From the NCBI RefSeq assembly GCF_021532655.1, contig NZ_JAKGAS010000006.1, positions 1 through 64,000 of the forward strand: 64,000 nt of DNA, read 5' to 3'. Of the stretch, positions 47,197 through 56,817 are shown in pieces. The DNA comes from Paraglaciecola algarum. GTDB taxonomy: Bacteria > Pseudomonadota > Gammaproteobacteria > Enterobacterales > Alteromonadaceae. Under the pieces are notes generated by a model that was not told the origin of the DNA, did not search any database, and saw nothing but the letters and a program-made list of their open reading frames with translations. Numbering within the stretch: position 1 is the first letter of the stretch; each line of letters opens with the position of its first letter. The translations under genes and the position numbers were made by a program.

Positions 47197-49389
47197 ATGC
47201 CAAGCAAACAAAGTGAATTTAAACATGTTGATTATAGTTGGGACGACGCGGTCGCTGACACGTTAACGCCAATCGAAAGTCTAGTATATCGTTCAAATAT
47301 ATTAGGTGCAGATCAACGTATTACTAATACAGGTGGTGGTAATACTTCTGCTAAATTGATGGAGATTGATCCATTGACAGGTGAAGAAGTTGAAGTTTTG
47401 TGGGTAAAAGGTTCTGGTGGTGATTTACGTACCGCTAAAGTAGAAAACTTTTCATCCTTATATCAAGGCAAATTAAATGCCTTAGATGCGACTTACCAAG
47501 CACGTGATGATAAAGGGTATAAACAAGCAGGTGAAGATGCCATGATTGGCATGTACAAACACTGTAATTTTTGTTTAAACCCTCGTGCTTCATCTATTGA
47601 TACCCCATTACATTCGATGATTGCTGACAAACATGTTGACCATTTACATCCGAATGCGGTTATTGCAATTGCTTCATGTAAAGATCAAGAAGCCTTAACT
47701 GAGAAAGTGTGGGGCGGAAAAATGGCCTATGTGCCATGGATGCGTCCGGGGTGGGAAGCAGCAAAAGTATGTGAAGAAGCTTATGCCGCTAAACCAGACA
47801 GCATCGGGATCCTTTTAGGCCAGCATGGTCATACCAACTGGGAATCAGAAAGCAAAAGTTGTTACGAGACGTCTTTATGGGTTATCGAAACCGCAGCGCG
47901 TTATATTGAAGAACATGACAAAGGTGAACAAACCTTTGGTGGTGCTAAAGTAGAAAGTCTCTCTGAAGAAGCACGAACTGAACTATTAACTCAATTTTTA
48001 CCGGTTGCTCGTGGTGTGTTGTCAAACAAAGTGAAGTTTATCGCTACCGTACAGTCAGACGAAACTGCTTTACGTTTTGTAAATAGTGTGGATGCTCCGC
48101 GTTTAGCTAAATTAGGTACTTCATGTCCTGATCATTTCTTACGTACTAAAATTCAACCTTTGTATGTTGATTATAATCCTAAGACTGACGATTTTGATGC
48201 ATTAGTTGAAAAACTAAATACGGGTATTGAACAATACCGTATTGAATACGCTGAGTATTACAACAACTGTAAACGTGATGATTCACCAGCTATGCGTGAT
48301 CCTAGCCCAACAGTTATCTTGATCCCTGGTGTCGGTATTATTGGTTGGGGTAAAAATAAATCAGAGTCTCGTGTAACCACTGAATTCTACAACTGTGCAA
48401 TCGAAGTAATGCGAGGTGCAGAAGCCATCAGTGAATACACAGCCTTACCTCAGCAAGAAGCATTTGATATTGAGTACTGGGCACTAGAAGAAGCCAAGTT
48501 ACAACGTATGCCTAAAGAAGCGCCACTTGCTCGTGACATAGTGGTAGTGGTTGGTGCTGGAGACGGCATTGGTAAAGAGACAGCATTTCGTGTTGCTCGT
48601 GAAGGTGCACATGTAGTTTGTGCTGATTTACGCCTTGATGCTGCGCAAAAAACAGCTGACGAATTAACTGCTATCTATGGCCAAGGTATTGGCGTAGCGG
48701 GCACTGGCATTTCAGGTTGTGGCCCGGCTATAGCACTTGAAGTCAATATTACTGAGCGCGAAAGTGTTAAAAATATGTTTGACCAAGTGACCTTAGCTTA
48801 TGGTGGTATAGATAAAGTTATCGTAACTGCCGGTGTATTCTTAGCGCCGGGTCAATCAGGCATGAGCAATGAACAACAATTTGATGTTAGCTTTGCGGTT
48901 AACGTCAAAGGTGGCTACATTGTTGGCACCCAGGCCAATGAAATTTGGCAAGCTCAAGGCCTTAAAGGTGCTTTGGTATTAACTACAAGTGTTAATGCGG
49001 CTGTAGCTAAGAAAGGTTCTTTAGCTTACGACACATCTAAAGCTGCAGCCAATCACTTAGTACGTGAACTAGCTGTTGAATTATCACCACTAGTCAATGT
49101 TAACGGTTTAGCGCCAGCTACGGTAGTGAAGGGCAGTACTATGTTCCCTCGTGACCGCGTGATAGCATCGTTAACTAAGTACGATGTTGAATTTGGGACA
49201 GATGATTCAGATGATGAATTACGAGACAAACTAGCCATGTTTTATGCACAGCGTACTTTGACTAAGTCTCCGATTACACCAGCAGACCAAGCTGAAGCAG
49301 CTTATTTGATGGTTTCAGGTCAGTTAAGTAAAACAACCGGACAAATCATTAGTGTAGATGGCGGATTGCACGAAGCATTCTTACGCTAA
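47197..49389 (+). CDS. rhaD: Bifunctional rhamnulose-1-phosphate aldolase/short-chain dehydrogenase
   Basis: A 730-residue two-domain enzyme. Residues 1-430 are a class II aldolase domain (TNTGGGNTSAK, HPNAVIAI metal His region). Residues 445-730 are a short-chain dehydrogenase (VVVVGAGDGIGKETAF nucleotide loop, YDTSKAAANH catalytic YxxxK). It splits L-rhamnulose-1-phosphate to dihydroxyacetone phosphate and L-lactaldehyde and then oxidises the aldehyde. Fusion of this kind is known from other rhamnose operons. GGAG ribosome site. First gene of rhaD-rhaI-permease. Confidence 0.92.
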   Translation: MPSKQSEFKHVDYSWDDAVADTLTPIESLVYRSNILGADQRITNTGGGNTSAKLMEIDPLTGEEVEVLWVKGSGGDLRTAKVENFSSLYQGKLNALDATYQARDDKGYKQAGEDAMIGMYKHCNFCLNPRASSIDTPLHSMIADKHVDHLHPNAVIAIASCKDQEALTEKVWGGKMAYVPWMRPGWEAAKVCEEAYAAKPDSIGILLGQHGHTNWESESKSCYETSLWVIETAARYIEEHDKGEQTFGGAKVESLSEEARTELLTQFLPVARGVLSNKVKFIATVQSDETALRFVNSVDAPRLAKLGTSCPDHFLRTKIQPLYVDYNPKTDDFDALVEKLNTGIEQYRIEYAEYYNNCKRDDSPAMRDPSPTVILIPGVGIIGWGKNKSESRVTTEFYNCAIEVMRGAEAISEYTALPQQEAFDIEYWALEEAKLQRMPKEAPLARDIVVVVGAGDGIGKETAFRVAREGAHVVCADLRLDAAQKTADELTAIYGQGIGVAGTGISGCGPAIALEVNITERESVKNMFDQVTLAYGGIDKVIVTAGVFLAPGQSGMSNEQQFDVSFAVNVKGGYIVGTQANEIWQAQGLKGALVLTTSVNAAVAKKGSLAYDTSKAAANHLVRELAVELSPLVNVNGLAPATVVKGSTMFPRDRVIASLTKYDVEFGTDDSDDELRDKLAMFYAQRTLTKSPITPADQAEAAYLMVSGQLSKTTGQIISVDGGLHEAFLR

Positions 49390-49407
49390 GCTAACGTAAC
49401 CTTTTTA

Positions 49408-49427
49408 GAGCGCCTTTTTAGGCGCTC
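49408..49427 (+). terminator. Hairpin between rhaD and rhaI
   Basis: GAGCGCC-TTTTTA-GGCGCTC, followed by CATTTTG, ends 21 bp before the rhaI ATG. It may partly terminate or stabilise the upstream message so that aldolase and isomerase are made in different amounts. Confidence 0.55.
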
Positions 49428-49448
49428 ATTTTGATAAGAGCAGAAAAT

Positions 49449-50741
49449 ATGACACAACGTATCGATAAAGGCCTAATTGCAGAACAAAATGCAAAACTAG
49501 AAGCCAACCTTAAAGAAGATTATCAAGCACTGGGTAACAAGTTATCTCGTGATGGAATTAATATTGACGAAATCACAGCTAAAGCTGAAGCGTTTCAAAT
49601 CGCTGTTCCTTCATGGGGCACAGGGACTGGCGGAACACGTTTCGCACGTTTTCCAGGTGAAGGTGAACCACGTAATATTTGGGAAAAGTTAGAAGACAGC
49701 GCCGTTATCAATGATTTGTCTCAGTGTACCGAACGTGTATCACCACACTTTCCTTGGGATAAGGTAGATGACTTTTCTGAGTTAAAACAAACTTCAGATA
49801 GCTTAGGCTTGAAATGGGATTCAATTAACTCGAATACCTTTCAAGACCAACCAGGCCAAGAGCATAGCTTTAAGTACGGTAGTTTAAGCAACACCAGCGC
49901 AGCATCTCGTGATTTAGCTATTCAACACAATCTTGATTGTATTGAATACGGTAAAGCCCTTGATTCAAAAACCTTAACGGTATGGGTAGGTGACGGTTCT
50001 AACCACCCTGGCCAACAGCATTTTCAACATGCTTTTGAGCGTTATTTAGAAAGTATGAAAACTATTTATGCTGGGCTTCCAGCTGATTGGGAATTGCATA
50101 TCGAGCACAAAATGTTTGAGCCTGCTTTTTATTCAACCATTATTCAGGATTGGGGCAGTAACGTATTAGCCGCAATGGAGCTTGGTCCTCAGGCTAAGTC
50201 ATTGGTTGATTTAGGTCACCATGCGCCAAACGTAAACATTGAAATGATAGTGTCTCGTTTGATCCAATTTAAGAAATTAGGTGGTTTCCACTTTAACGAT
50301 TCTAAATATGGTGATGATGATTTAGACAGTGGTAGTTTACACCCGTATCAGCAATTCTTGATTTTTAACGAGTTGGTGGACGCTGAATATCGTAATCAAG
50401 CAGAATTTGGTCCTAACTACATGTTAGATCAATCACATAACGTGACTGACCCAATTGAAAGCTTAATGAACTCTGCTGCTAGTGTACAACGTTCATACGT
50501 TTCAGCTTTGATTGTAGACAGAACAAAATTAACCGAATATCAAACGGCTAATGATGCATTGATGTGTAGCAATACTTTGAAGAAAGCCTTTACTACAGAC
50601 GTATCGCCAATTTTAGAAATGGCCCGTTTACGTAAAGGTGGAGCGATTGACCCAATTGCTGTCTATCGTCAATCAGGTTACCGAGCACAAGCAGGTGCAG
50701 AACGTCCAAATACGGGCGGTAATGGCTCTGGGATTGTTTAA
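49449..50741 (+). CDS. rhaI: L-rhamnose isomerase, RhaI type
   Basis: A 430-residue sugar isomerase of the Rhizobium/Pseudomonas RhaI type, distinct from E. coli RhaA. Family features: AVPSWGTGTGGTRFARFPGEG near the start, SLSNTSAASRDLAIQHNLDC, LTVWVGDGSNHPGQQHFQ, and metal ligands in LHIEHKMFEPAFY, LDLGHHAPNVNIE-like and MLDQSHNVTDPIE. Converts L-rhamnose to L-rhamnulose. The ATG at 49449 (after AGAGC) is preferred to the TTG at 49431. Confidence 0.93.
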   Translation: MTQRIDKGLIAEQNAKLEANLKEDYQALGNKLSRDGINIDEITAKAEAFQIAVPSWGTGTGGTRFARFPGEGEPRNIWEKLEDSAVINDLSQCTERVSPHFPWDKVDDFSELKQTSDSLGLKWDSINSNTFQDQPGQEHSFKYGSLSNTSAASRDLAIQHNLDCIEYGKALDSKTLTVWVGDGSNHPGQQHFQHAFERYLESMKTIYAGLPADWELHIEHKMFEPAFYSTIIQDWGSNVLAAMELGPQAKSLVDLGHHAPNVNIEMIVSRLIQFKKLGGFHFNDSKYGDDDLDSGSLHPYQQFLIFNELVDAEYRNQAEFGPNYMLDQSHNVTDPIESLMNSAASVQRSYVSALIVDRTKLTEYQTANDALMCSNTLKKAFTTDVSPILEMARLRKGGAIDPIAVYRQSGYRAQAGAERPNTGGNGSGIV

Positions 50742-50761
50742 TATCCCAATGATGTAAAAAT

Positions 50762-50797
50762 AAACTCAAAAATGCTTCGGCATCTTTGAGTTTTTTT
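50762..50797 (+). terminator. Intrinsic terminator after rhaI
   Basis: AAACTCAAAAATGC, a TTCG tetraloop, GCATCTTTGAGTTT and a T-run. A strong intrinsic terminator; the permease gene downstream therefore probably has its own promoter or read-through. Confidence 0.9.
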
Positions 50798-50888
50798 GTA
50801 TTTTCAGAATATAAAAAGAAAAAGTTAAAATAATAATAATTATCACCTATAGCCTTCGAAATTGGCTATGAGTGAAATCGGAGGTTAT

Positions 50889-52550
50889 ATGTCATCAGCA
50901 GAAGAATTTGAAACGCAACCGGTCAGCCCTCAAAAGCTGCAAGGTCCTAAAACCTTTGCGGCTAGTTATGCCGGCGAACACGTTGCGGGAACCGAATTTG
51001 TAATTGGAGCACTTTTTGTGGCTTGGGGGGTCGGCGCTGCTGATGTTCTCATCGGTTTATTATTTGGTAATCTATTAGCCGTGTTAACTTGGGGCTTAAT
51101 TACTGCTCCCATCGCAACCGACACGCGTCTAACTTTATATGCTTATTTAGAAAAAATCGCAGGCCCAGGTACAATCAAACTGTACAGTGTAGTGAATGGT
51201 ATTTTGTTCTGTGTATTAGCAGGTGCCATGATCACAGTTTCGGCCTCAGCCGTGCGTATATTGTTTGGTATTGAAGACCAAGTTGGCTATTTACCCAATG
51301 ACTTTAGGTTTGTGTTAGTCGTTTTAGGTGTCGGCGCTGTTGTGGTTTACATGGCTGTTAAAGGCTTTAAAAAACTCGCTGCTTTTGCTGAAGTCTGCGC
51401 TCCTTGGATGATATTGATGTTTTTTGTTGGGGCATTAGTCATGATGCCAACTACGGTTGCCGCCACGGCAGGTGTAGATGGTATCAATAGTTTTAGTGAC
51501 TTTTTGACCGTTGCCAGTGAATCAATCTGGAAAGACACTGAAGGTGAAGTGGGAATTTGGCATGTCATTGCTTTTGCATGGGTAGCCAACTTAGCTATGC
51601 ACGGTAGTTTAGGTGATATGACTTTGTTACGCTTTGCTAAGAGTGCTAAATATGGTTATTTCTCAGCATTAGGTATGTTTATCGGCCATTATATGGCTTG
51701 GATATGCGCTGGTATTATGGGAGCAGGTGCTGCCATTATTCTTAAAACTAGTATTACCGCGATTGACCCAGGTTCGGTTGCTTATACGGCTTTAGGGGCT
51801 TCTGGTATTCTAGCGGTAATTATTGCTGGTTGGACAACATCTAACCCAACAATTTACCGAGCGGGTTTGGCCTTTAGTTCGCTAAACAACACTTGGGGTC
51901 GCACTAAAGTGACTATCGTAGTCGGTATTATCACCACTATTATTGCTTGTTCTCCGTTTGTGTTCTCTGGCTTGTTAGGGTTTGTTGGTTATATGGGATT
52001 GTTGTTGGCTCCTGTAGGTGCCATTATTGTGGCTGAACACTGGATCTTTCCTAAGATTGGCTTAACACGTTATTGGTCATCTTATAAAGGCAACACGACT
52101 AACGTAGCTGCGTTCGCAACTTGGATTGTGTCTATGGTGGTGGGTATTGCTGTAGAACAAGCTGGCTTATTGCATTTGTTCTTCATCTTAGTGCCTTTAT
52201 GGATATTCTCAACTGTGATGTACATAGTGTTAGCTTCATCTATGGGGGCTAAAGATACTTATCCTGAAGCTCAGGCTGCTGAACAAACTGAATCTGAGCG
52301 TAAAGTTGCAGAAGTCGCATATTTAGCTTCTGAGGTCACCAGCCAAGAATTAGCGACTGATAATACACCTTTAATCGCTAAATTAGTCAAATATGTATCT
52401 TGGGGGGCTTTAGTTGCTTGTTTGTACATGGGGATAATGTCTTACGTGAATCAAGACATTGAAACGATAACGACATGGTTAATAGTGCCTACTTTAATTT
52501 ATTTTGTAACGGCAACCTATGCTTATATTGCTAAGAACGAAGAAGATTAA
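50889..52550 (+). CDS. NCS1-like permease (purine/cytosine permease family) in rhamnose locus
   Basis: A 553-residue transporter with about twelve membrane helices, and the NCS1-type opening FVIGALFVAWGVGAADVLIGLLFGNLL. Members normally carry nucleobases, thiamine or allantoin with Na+ or H+. Here it follows rhaD-rhaI and probably imports L-rhamnose or a related sugar; this is context only. ATG 50889 chosen as GGAGG lies six bases upstream. Followed by an intrinsic terminator. Confidence 0.85.
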   Translation: MSSAEEFETQPVSPQKLQGPKTFAASYAGEHVAGTEFVIGALFVAWGVGAADVLIGLLFGNLLAVLTWGLITAPIATDTRLTLYAYLEKIAGPGTIKLYSVVNGILFCVLAGAMITVSASAVRILFGIEDQVGYLPNDFRFVLVVLGVGAVVVYMAVKGFKKLAAFAEVCAPWMILMFFVGALVMMPTTVAATAGVDGINSFSDFLTVASESIWKDTEGEVGIWHVIAFAWVANLAMHGSLGDMTLLRFAKSAKYGYFSALGMFIGHYMAWICAGIMGAGAAIILKTSITAIDPGSVAYTALGASGILAVIIAGWTTSNPTIYRAGLAFSSLNNTWGRTKVTIVVGIITTIIACSPFVFSGLLGFVGYMGLLLAPVGAIIVAEHWIFPKIGLTRYWSSYKGNTTNVAAFATWIVSMVVGIAVEQAGLLHLFFILVPLWIFSTVMYIVLASSMGAKDTYPEAQAAEQTESERKVAEVAYLASEVTSQELATDNTPLIAKLVKYVSWGALVACLYMGIMSYVNQDIETITTWLIVPTLIYFVTATYAYIAKNEED

Positions 52551-52627
52551 TCATCGAGTCTTGTGGTTAACGTAATTGGCACAGAATAAATCTAAATTTA
52601 TTCTGCCATTTTCATCTTTAATTAATA

Positions 52628-52660
52628 ATGCCGCGTAAACCAATTACACGGCATTTTTTT
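52628..52660 (+). terminator. Intrinsic terminator after the permease gene
   Basis: AATGCCG and CGGCATT stem (52628-52634 with 52649-52655) around a 14-nt loop, followed by a T-run. Typical Rho-independent terminator. Confidence 0.88.
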
Positions 52661-52690
52661 ATTACCCATATATTTAAAAGGAATTAAGGC

Positions 52691-53284
52691 ATGGTGAAAT
52701 TTAGTGTGGTTTATATAAGTGTTGTTGTCTTGATCGGTTGCCAGTCAACGCCACAAAGGGAAGTTAACAAAACGCCAATATTTAATCTTGAAATTAGTGA
52801 AACTATTACGCCTGAGGCTGCATTAGTAGTAAAGCCAATAGCGGCAGAGCCAATTGAAACGTCCCTTCCTACCATTAATGGATCCCCTTCAACACTAACT
52901 GGTGTTAAAGCTCCCACAGGGCGTAAGTCTATTCAGGATTTGGTTCCAGCATCATTAGGGGCAAATACGGATTTCCCATTATTTAATCAACAAGTATGTA
53001 GAGATAATGTTGATGTTACCTATAGGGTAACTAGCCCAGAAGGTATCAAGTCAACTTTTTCAGCTAATGTTCAAGCTCAAGGCGTGGCGGTGGGTTTGTC
53101 ACCTGGACAAGATAAAATTAAAGTCAAAACGAATGGGTGGTATAGTCAAAATACTAATCTAAGTCGATGGCGGCCTTTCTTATCTCAGCCACCTAGTGCT
53201 AAGGGGATTTTACTTGAAGTTGATGCAGAGTTTTGGGATACCAAAACAAACTGGTATCGGTGTGATTTAACCCCGTTAAAATAG
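52691..53284 (+). CDS. Putative lipoprotein of unknown function
   Basis: A 197-residue protein with a lipoprotein signal (VVYISVVVLIGC, lipid on Cys17). The first part of the mature protein is a Pro/Thr-rich low-complexity linker, then a beta-rich domain with FPLFNQQVCRDNVDVTYRV and a second Cys near the C-terminus (WYRCDL) that could form a disulfide. No known family. Own terminator before it and a shared hairpin after it. Confidence 0.75.
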   Translation: MVKFSVVYISVVVLIGCQSTPQREVNKTPIFNLEISETITPEAALVVKPIAAEPIETSLPTINGSPSTLTGVKAPTGRKSIQDLVPASLGANTDFPLFNQQVCRDNVDVTYRVTSPEGIKSTFSANVQAQGVAVGLSPGQDKIKVKTNGWYSQNTNLSRWRPFLSQPPSAKGILLEVDAEFWDTKTNWYRCDLTPLK

Positions 53285-53337
53285 TGGTGGTTATAGGCGG
53301 GCAAAAAGTAACAGTCAGTAAATCTTGCTATACCAAG

Positions 53338-53364
53338 CCCCTAGTATTTATAAAACACTAGGGG
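53338..53364. terminator. Hairpin between convergent genes
   Basis: CCCCTAGT (53338-53345) and ACTAGGGG (53357-53364), 11-nt loop, in a 100-bp gap between a plus-strand and a minus-strand gene. A likely shared terminator. Confidence 0.6.
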
Positions 53365-53385
53365 GTATAGAAAGAATACGTACTT

Positions 53386-54855
53386 TTACTCGACTATGGT
53401 TACGCTTCCTTGGGTCAATTTAGCAAGCAAATCTTGCCATTCTTCAGTATCCCAATTTTTAATTTGTGCCATAAAAATGGCTTTTTCAAGATTAGTTATG
53501 ACTTGAGTGTAATCTCTATTTTCACGGTTTTTATGAGATAAAGCTAATAGGTAAAAATATTCTGGATTATTGGTCTGCGCAGCTGCAATTCTGTCTAACA
53601 ATACCTCGGCTCTATCTTGATCATGTAACGATTTATCATTGGCGGTCAGGTTTAATTCAATGGTTTTTAAAGTGGCTGGTATATGGCCTTTCTTAACCGC
53701 AGATTCAAACCAAAATAGCGCTTTTTTCTCGTCATATGTTACCCAAGGACTAGTGGTTAATAGTTTACCTAAACGATATTCCGCATTTGCTAAGCCATAA
53801 CTGGCGGCTAAAGAAATCCATTCTATGGCTTTTGGAATATCGTTTTGTTCACGGTATAACTTTAACCCATGTTCGAACATAGCTAATGGATGTCCTTGTT
53901 TAGACAAAGCAAGTAAACGCTTATCAACTTCCCCTTCTTCTTGTGTTAACCAAGTGAAGCTCTGTAAAGCCATAGCGTATTGATATTGGTCACTGAGCGA
54001 GGTACCTGATTTTAGTCTTTTTGCTGAACGGATAATGTTTTCGTACATGGCTTCATTTTCATGCACCATAGTAAATTTACTATAAGTGGCTGCTCCCATA
54101 TACGCTCTATGTACAAATTCTACTGGTTGATCTTTAAACATAGGAATAGGAGTAGGGAATAGCGCATATTCATCTTTGATTGTAAGTGTTGAACCCATTT
54201 TTTGAATATCTATTAGATTACGTTTGCTGCCATCGCTTGCTATGTCGTGATCTAATATTAAAAAAGGTAGTTTAGGTGCAGACATGATTAAAGTTAACGA
54301 ATCACCTTCCTCTAGGTCTCCATCATCATTGGTAAAACTCCCTTCATCAAATTCAAGTAAAGCATCTTCATATTCTTCACTAAAAAATTTTCCATCAATG
54401 GCAAGCTCGCCATTAAAGGTCACTTTATCAGCTAAATTCTCAGTCTTTATTACTGGAAAATACTGCTCTTGAATAATAGCTTTGCCAGCTTTTTGTTTAT
54501 GCTCCTTTAATACTTGATATATGGTCGTTTTTTGGTCGTCATTAAATGGCGCCATCATTGAACTAAAGGTAGTTTGGGCTTTCTCTAATGGATAATCCGC
54601 CGCCATAGACATATAAATAAGTGCATTTAGTGTGTCTTTTTCAACACCTAAACCTTTTTGATACATAGTCGCTAATTGATAGTAAGCATGGGGGTTACCA
54701 ACTTTTGCAGCCTCTGTATATCCTTGTTTAGCTAATTTATATTGTTTAGCGGCAAACTGTTTGTCTGTCTTAAAAATATCAGCACTGAATACAGGAGCTG
54801 TCATTACAATACTAACAAATGCCAATGGCGTTAAGTGTCTAACTAAAGTTTTCAC
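53386..54855 (-). CDS. Secreted Sel1/TPR-repeat protein
   Basis: A 489-residue protein with a signal peptide (to about residue 25) and Sel1-like repeats at both ends: AKQGYTEAAKVGNPHAYYQLATMYQKGLGVEKD near the start and several between about 320 and 410 (PKAIEWISLAASYGLANAEYRLG). A beta-rich middle region (about 150-270) is not recognised. Sel1 repeats mediate protein contacts. No linked partner gene. Confidence 0.8.
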   Translation of the reverse strand: MKTLVRHLTPLAFVSIVMTAPVFSADIFKTDKQFAAKQYKLAKQGYTEAAKVGNPHAYYQLATMYQKGLGVEKDTLNALIYMSMAADYPLEKAQTTFSSMMAPFNDDQKTTIYQVLKEHKQKAGKAIIQEQYFPVIKTENLADKVTFNGELAIDGKFFSEEYEDALLEFDEGSFTNDDGDLEEGDSLTLIMSAPKLPFLILDHDIASDGSKRNLIDIQKMGSTLTIKDEYALFPTPIPMFKDQPVEFVHRAYMGAATYSKFTMVHENEAMYENIIRSAKRLKSGTSLSDQYQYAMALQSFTWLTQEEGEVDKRLLALSKQGHPLAMFEHGLKLYREQNDIPKAIEWISLAASYGLANAEYRLGKLLTTSPWVTYDEKKALFWFESAVKKGHIPATLKTIELNLTANDKSLHDQDRAEVLLDRIAAAQTNNPEYFYLLALSHKNRENRDYTQVITNLEKAIFMAQIKNWDTEEWQDLLAKLTQGSVTIVE

Positions 54856-55278
54856 TGCTTAGTCCTTTCTATGGTTTTGCGTGACTATGATTTAAATGGA
54901 GTTTATATGATTTTTGAAAAAGAGGAGGGCGTTTACTTTTAATTTACATTAACTTTTAAGTAACTCCACTTAACATAATTATACTTTCCTTCCTAGAACA
55001 GTTGACTAGCAAAGGCCTAGATATAATTCGAAACCCCATCTTATAATGTTGTCATACAAGATGATTGTGAACATTATTGTTTAAAAGAAGCTAAATGAAA
55101 AGCTCTAAGAAAATTACCAACCTTACATGGTGTCAATATCAATCACAAAAAATCACAATAAGTCTTTTTGTGGGCGTTTTATTCAGGTAAGATAGCTTGA
55201 ACTTGTTATCAAATTGTATGGTTTGTGTGCTATTTGTTGCATTTAAATTAGAGCTTGCTTAGAAAGTGGAATTAGAAA
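54856..55278. other. Divergent gap with promoters, no gene
   Basis: No gene of support in 423 bp. TTGACT at 55002-55007 and TATAAT at 55022-55027 are too close (14 bp) for a standard promoter; TAATTC at 16 bp is an alternative. The stretch must hold the start signals for the Sel1 and sulfatase genes. Confidence 0.4.
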
Positions 55279-56694
55279 ATGAAATTTAAAAGTAAAAGTC
55301 GTTTGTTGTTAGGGGCACTAACTACTGTATTGGTCAGTCTAGGATCTACAGTCAGTCATGCTGCCGAAAAACCGAACATCATTTTTATCCTCACCGATGA
55401 TTTAGGTTTTAATCAAATTGGGGCTTATGGCAATACTCCCATCAAAACACCTAACCTAGATAAAATGGCGAACAACGGTATTCGATTTGATCAAGCTTAT
55501 GCGGGTAATACAGTATGTTCTCCTTCACGTGTATCTTTATTTACAGGGCGTGATGGCCGCTACATGAGCAACAATTCTAATACTGTTGAATTGACGCATA
55601 TGGACATTACTTTGGCTCATGTACTAAAACACGCTAATTATGATACCGCTTTGTTTGGTAAATATTCTATTGGTCAACAAATGGGCGTGACCGACCCTTT
55701 AGCTATGGGGTTTGATACTTGGTATGGCATGTATTCAATACTAGAAGGTCACAGACAATACCCACATATCATGTGGCGAGACGGTAAAAAAATTCGAATT
55801 AGCGAAAATGAAGGTGGTAAAAAGGGCGCATACGCTCAAGAACTATTTACCGAAGAAGCAATTAATTACATTAAACAAGATCGTGAAAACCCGTTTTTTA
55901 TGATGTTAACCTTTTCTTCCCCTCATGCTGAACTTGGTGTACCAGAAAAATACAGTAAACAATATGAATTAGAAGAAACCCCATACATGGGAATGAAAGG
56001 GGGAGTACCGGCTGATAAGTATGCAGCGTATTACCCTGAACCAGTAGATAAGCCTAATGCGACCTTGGCTGGAATGGTTACTGCTTTAGACGATTATGTT
56101 GGCCAAATTATGGCTCAGCTGAAAGCCACAGGGCAGTTAGATAATACAATTATATTTTTTACCTCAGACAATGGGCCCCATGACGAAGGTGGCGCTGATC
56201 CAGAATTTTTTAAAGCAGCAGCACCTTACAAAGGACAAAAACGAGACCTGTATGACGGCGGTATTCACGTGCCTATGTTAGTGCAGTGGCCTGCCAAAAT
56301 TAAACAAGGGCGTGTGGACAATACTCCTTGGTTGTTTGCTGACGTTATGCCTACTTTGGCTGACATTGCCGATGTTAATTTAAACCTAGTGCCTAGGGTT
56401 AGAACTAATGGTGTATCTATTAATGGTTTATTAGATGACTCTCCGCAAAAAATGGCTGAACGTGTCTTATATTGGGAGTTCGCTAAACAAGTCGGCGACC
56501 CTAATTCAGGAGTCATTGGTGATACTTTTCAAGCGGCTCGTAAAGGAAATTGGAAAGCGGTACGTTACACAGTTCAAGGTGAAATGGAGCTATATGACAT
56601 CATTAACGATCCCCATGAATCAAATAATTTGGCTAGTAAAAAACCAGCACTGACCAAAGAGTTTTTTGACTTATTTGAAAAATATAAAGATTAA
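55279..56694 (+). CDS. Secreted S1-family sulfatase
   Basis: A 471-residue formylglycine-dependent sulfatase with a signal peptide (to about 28). The modification site is CSPSR (Cys80). Metal ligands are in TDDLGF (Asp40/41) and in TSDNGPHDEGG near 295; GKYSIG supplies the active-site Lys. It would remove sulfate esters from a polysaccharide. Next genes are a GH78 rhamnosidase and a putative accessory lipoprotein, so the substrate is probably sulfated rhamnose. It needs an anaerobic-type or FGE maturase encoded elsewhere. Confidence 0.92.
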   Translation: MKFKSKSRLLLGALTTVLVSLGSTVSHAAEKPNIIFILTDDLGFNQIGAYGNTPIKTPNLDKMANNGIRFDQAYAGNTVCSPSRVSLFTGRDGRYMSNNSNTVELTHMDITLAHVLKHANYDTALFGKYSIGQQMGVTDPLAMGFDTWYGMYSILEGHRQYPHIMWRDGKKIRISENEGGKKGAYAQELFTEEAINYIKQDRENPFFMMLTFSSPHAELGVPEKYSKQYELEETPYMGMKGGVPADKYAAYYPEPVDKPNATLAGMVTALDDYVGQIMAQLKATGQLDNTIIFFTSDNGPHDEGGADPEFFKAAAPYKGQKRDLYDGGIHVPMLVQWPAKIKQGRVDNTPWLFADVMPTLADIADVNLNLVPRVRTNGVSINGLLDDSPQKMAERVLYWEFAKQVGDPNSGVIGDTFQAARKGNWKAVRYTVQGEMELYDIINDPHESNNLASKKPALTKEFFDLFEKYKD

Positions 56695-56727
56695 ATAAAT
56701 CGACTTTTGATTTGCAGAATATTATAT

Positions 56728-56750
56728 AAGGGCCGTAGGGCCCTTTTTTT
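56728..56750 (+). terminator. Intrinsic terminator after the sulfatase gene
   Basis: AAGGGCC-GTAG-GGCCCTT followed by a run of T: short, strong and typical. Confidence 0.9.
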
Positions 56751-56817
56751 AAGTTGTTGTACCGTATTGTATTAATTATGAACGGATAACGCTCGTAATA
56801 ATGAAAGGTTAAATTAC

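Noticed and set aside
55002..55027. TTGACT/TATAAT promoter before the sulfatase gene
   Set aside because: Spacing is only 14 bp, too short for a normal sigma-70 promoter.
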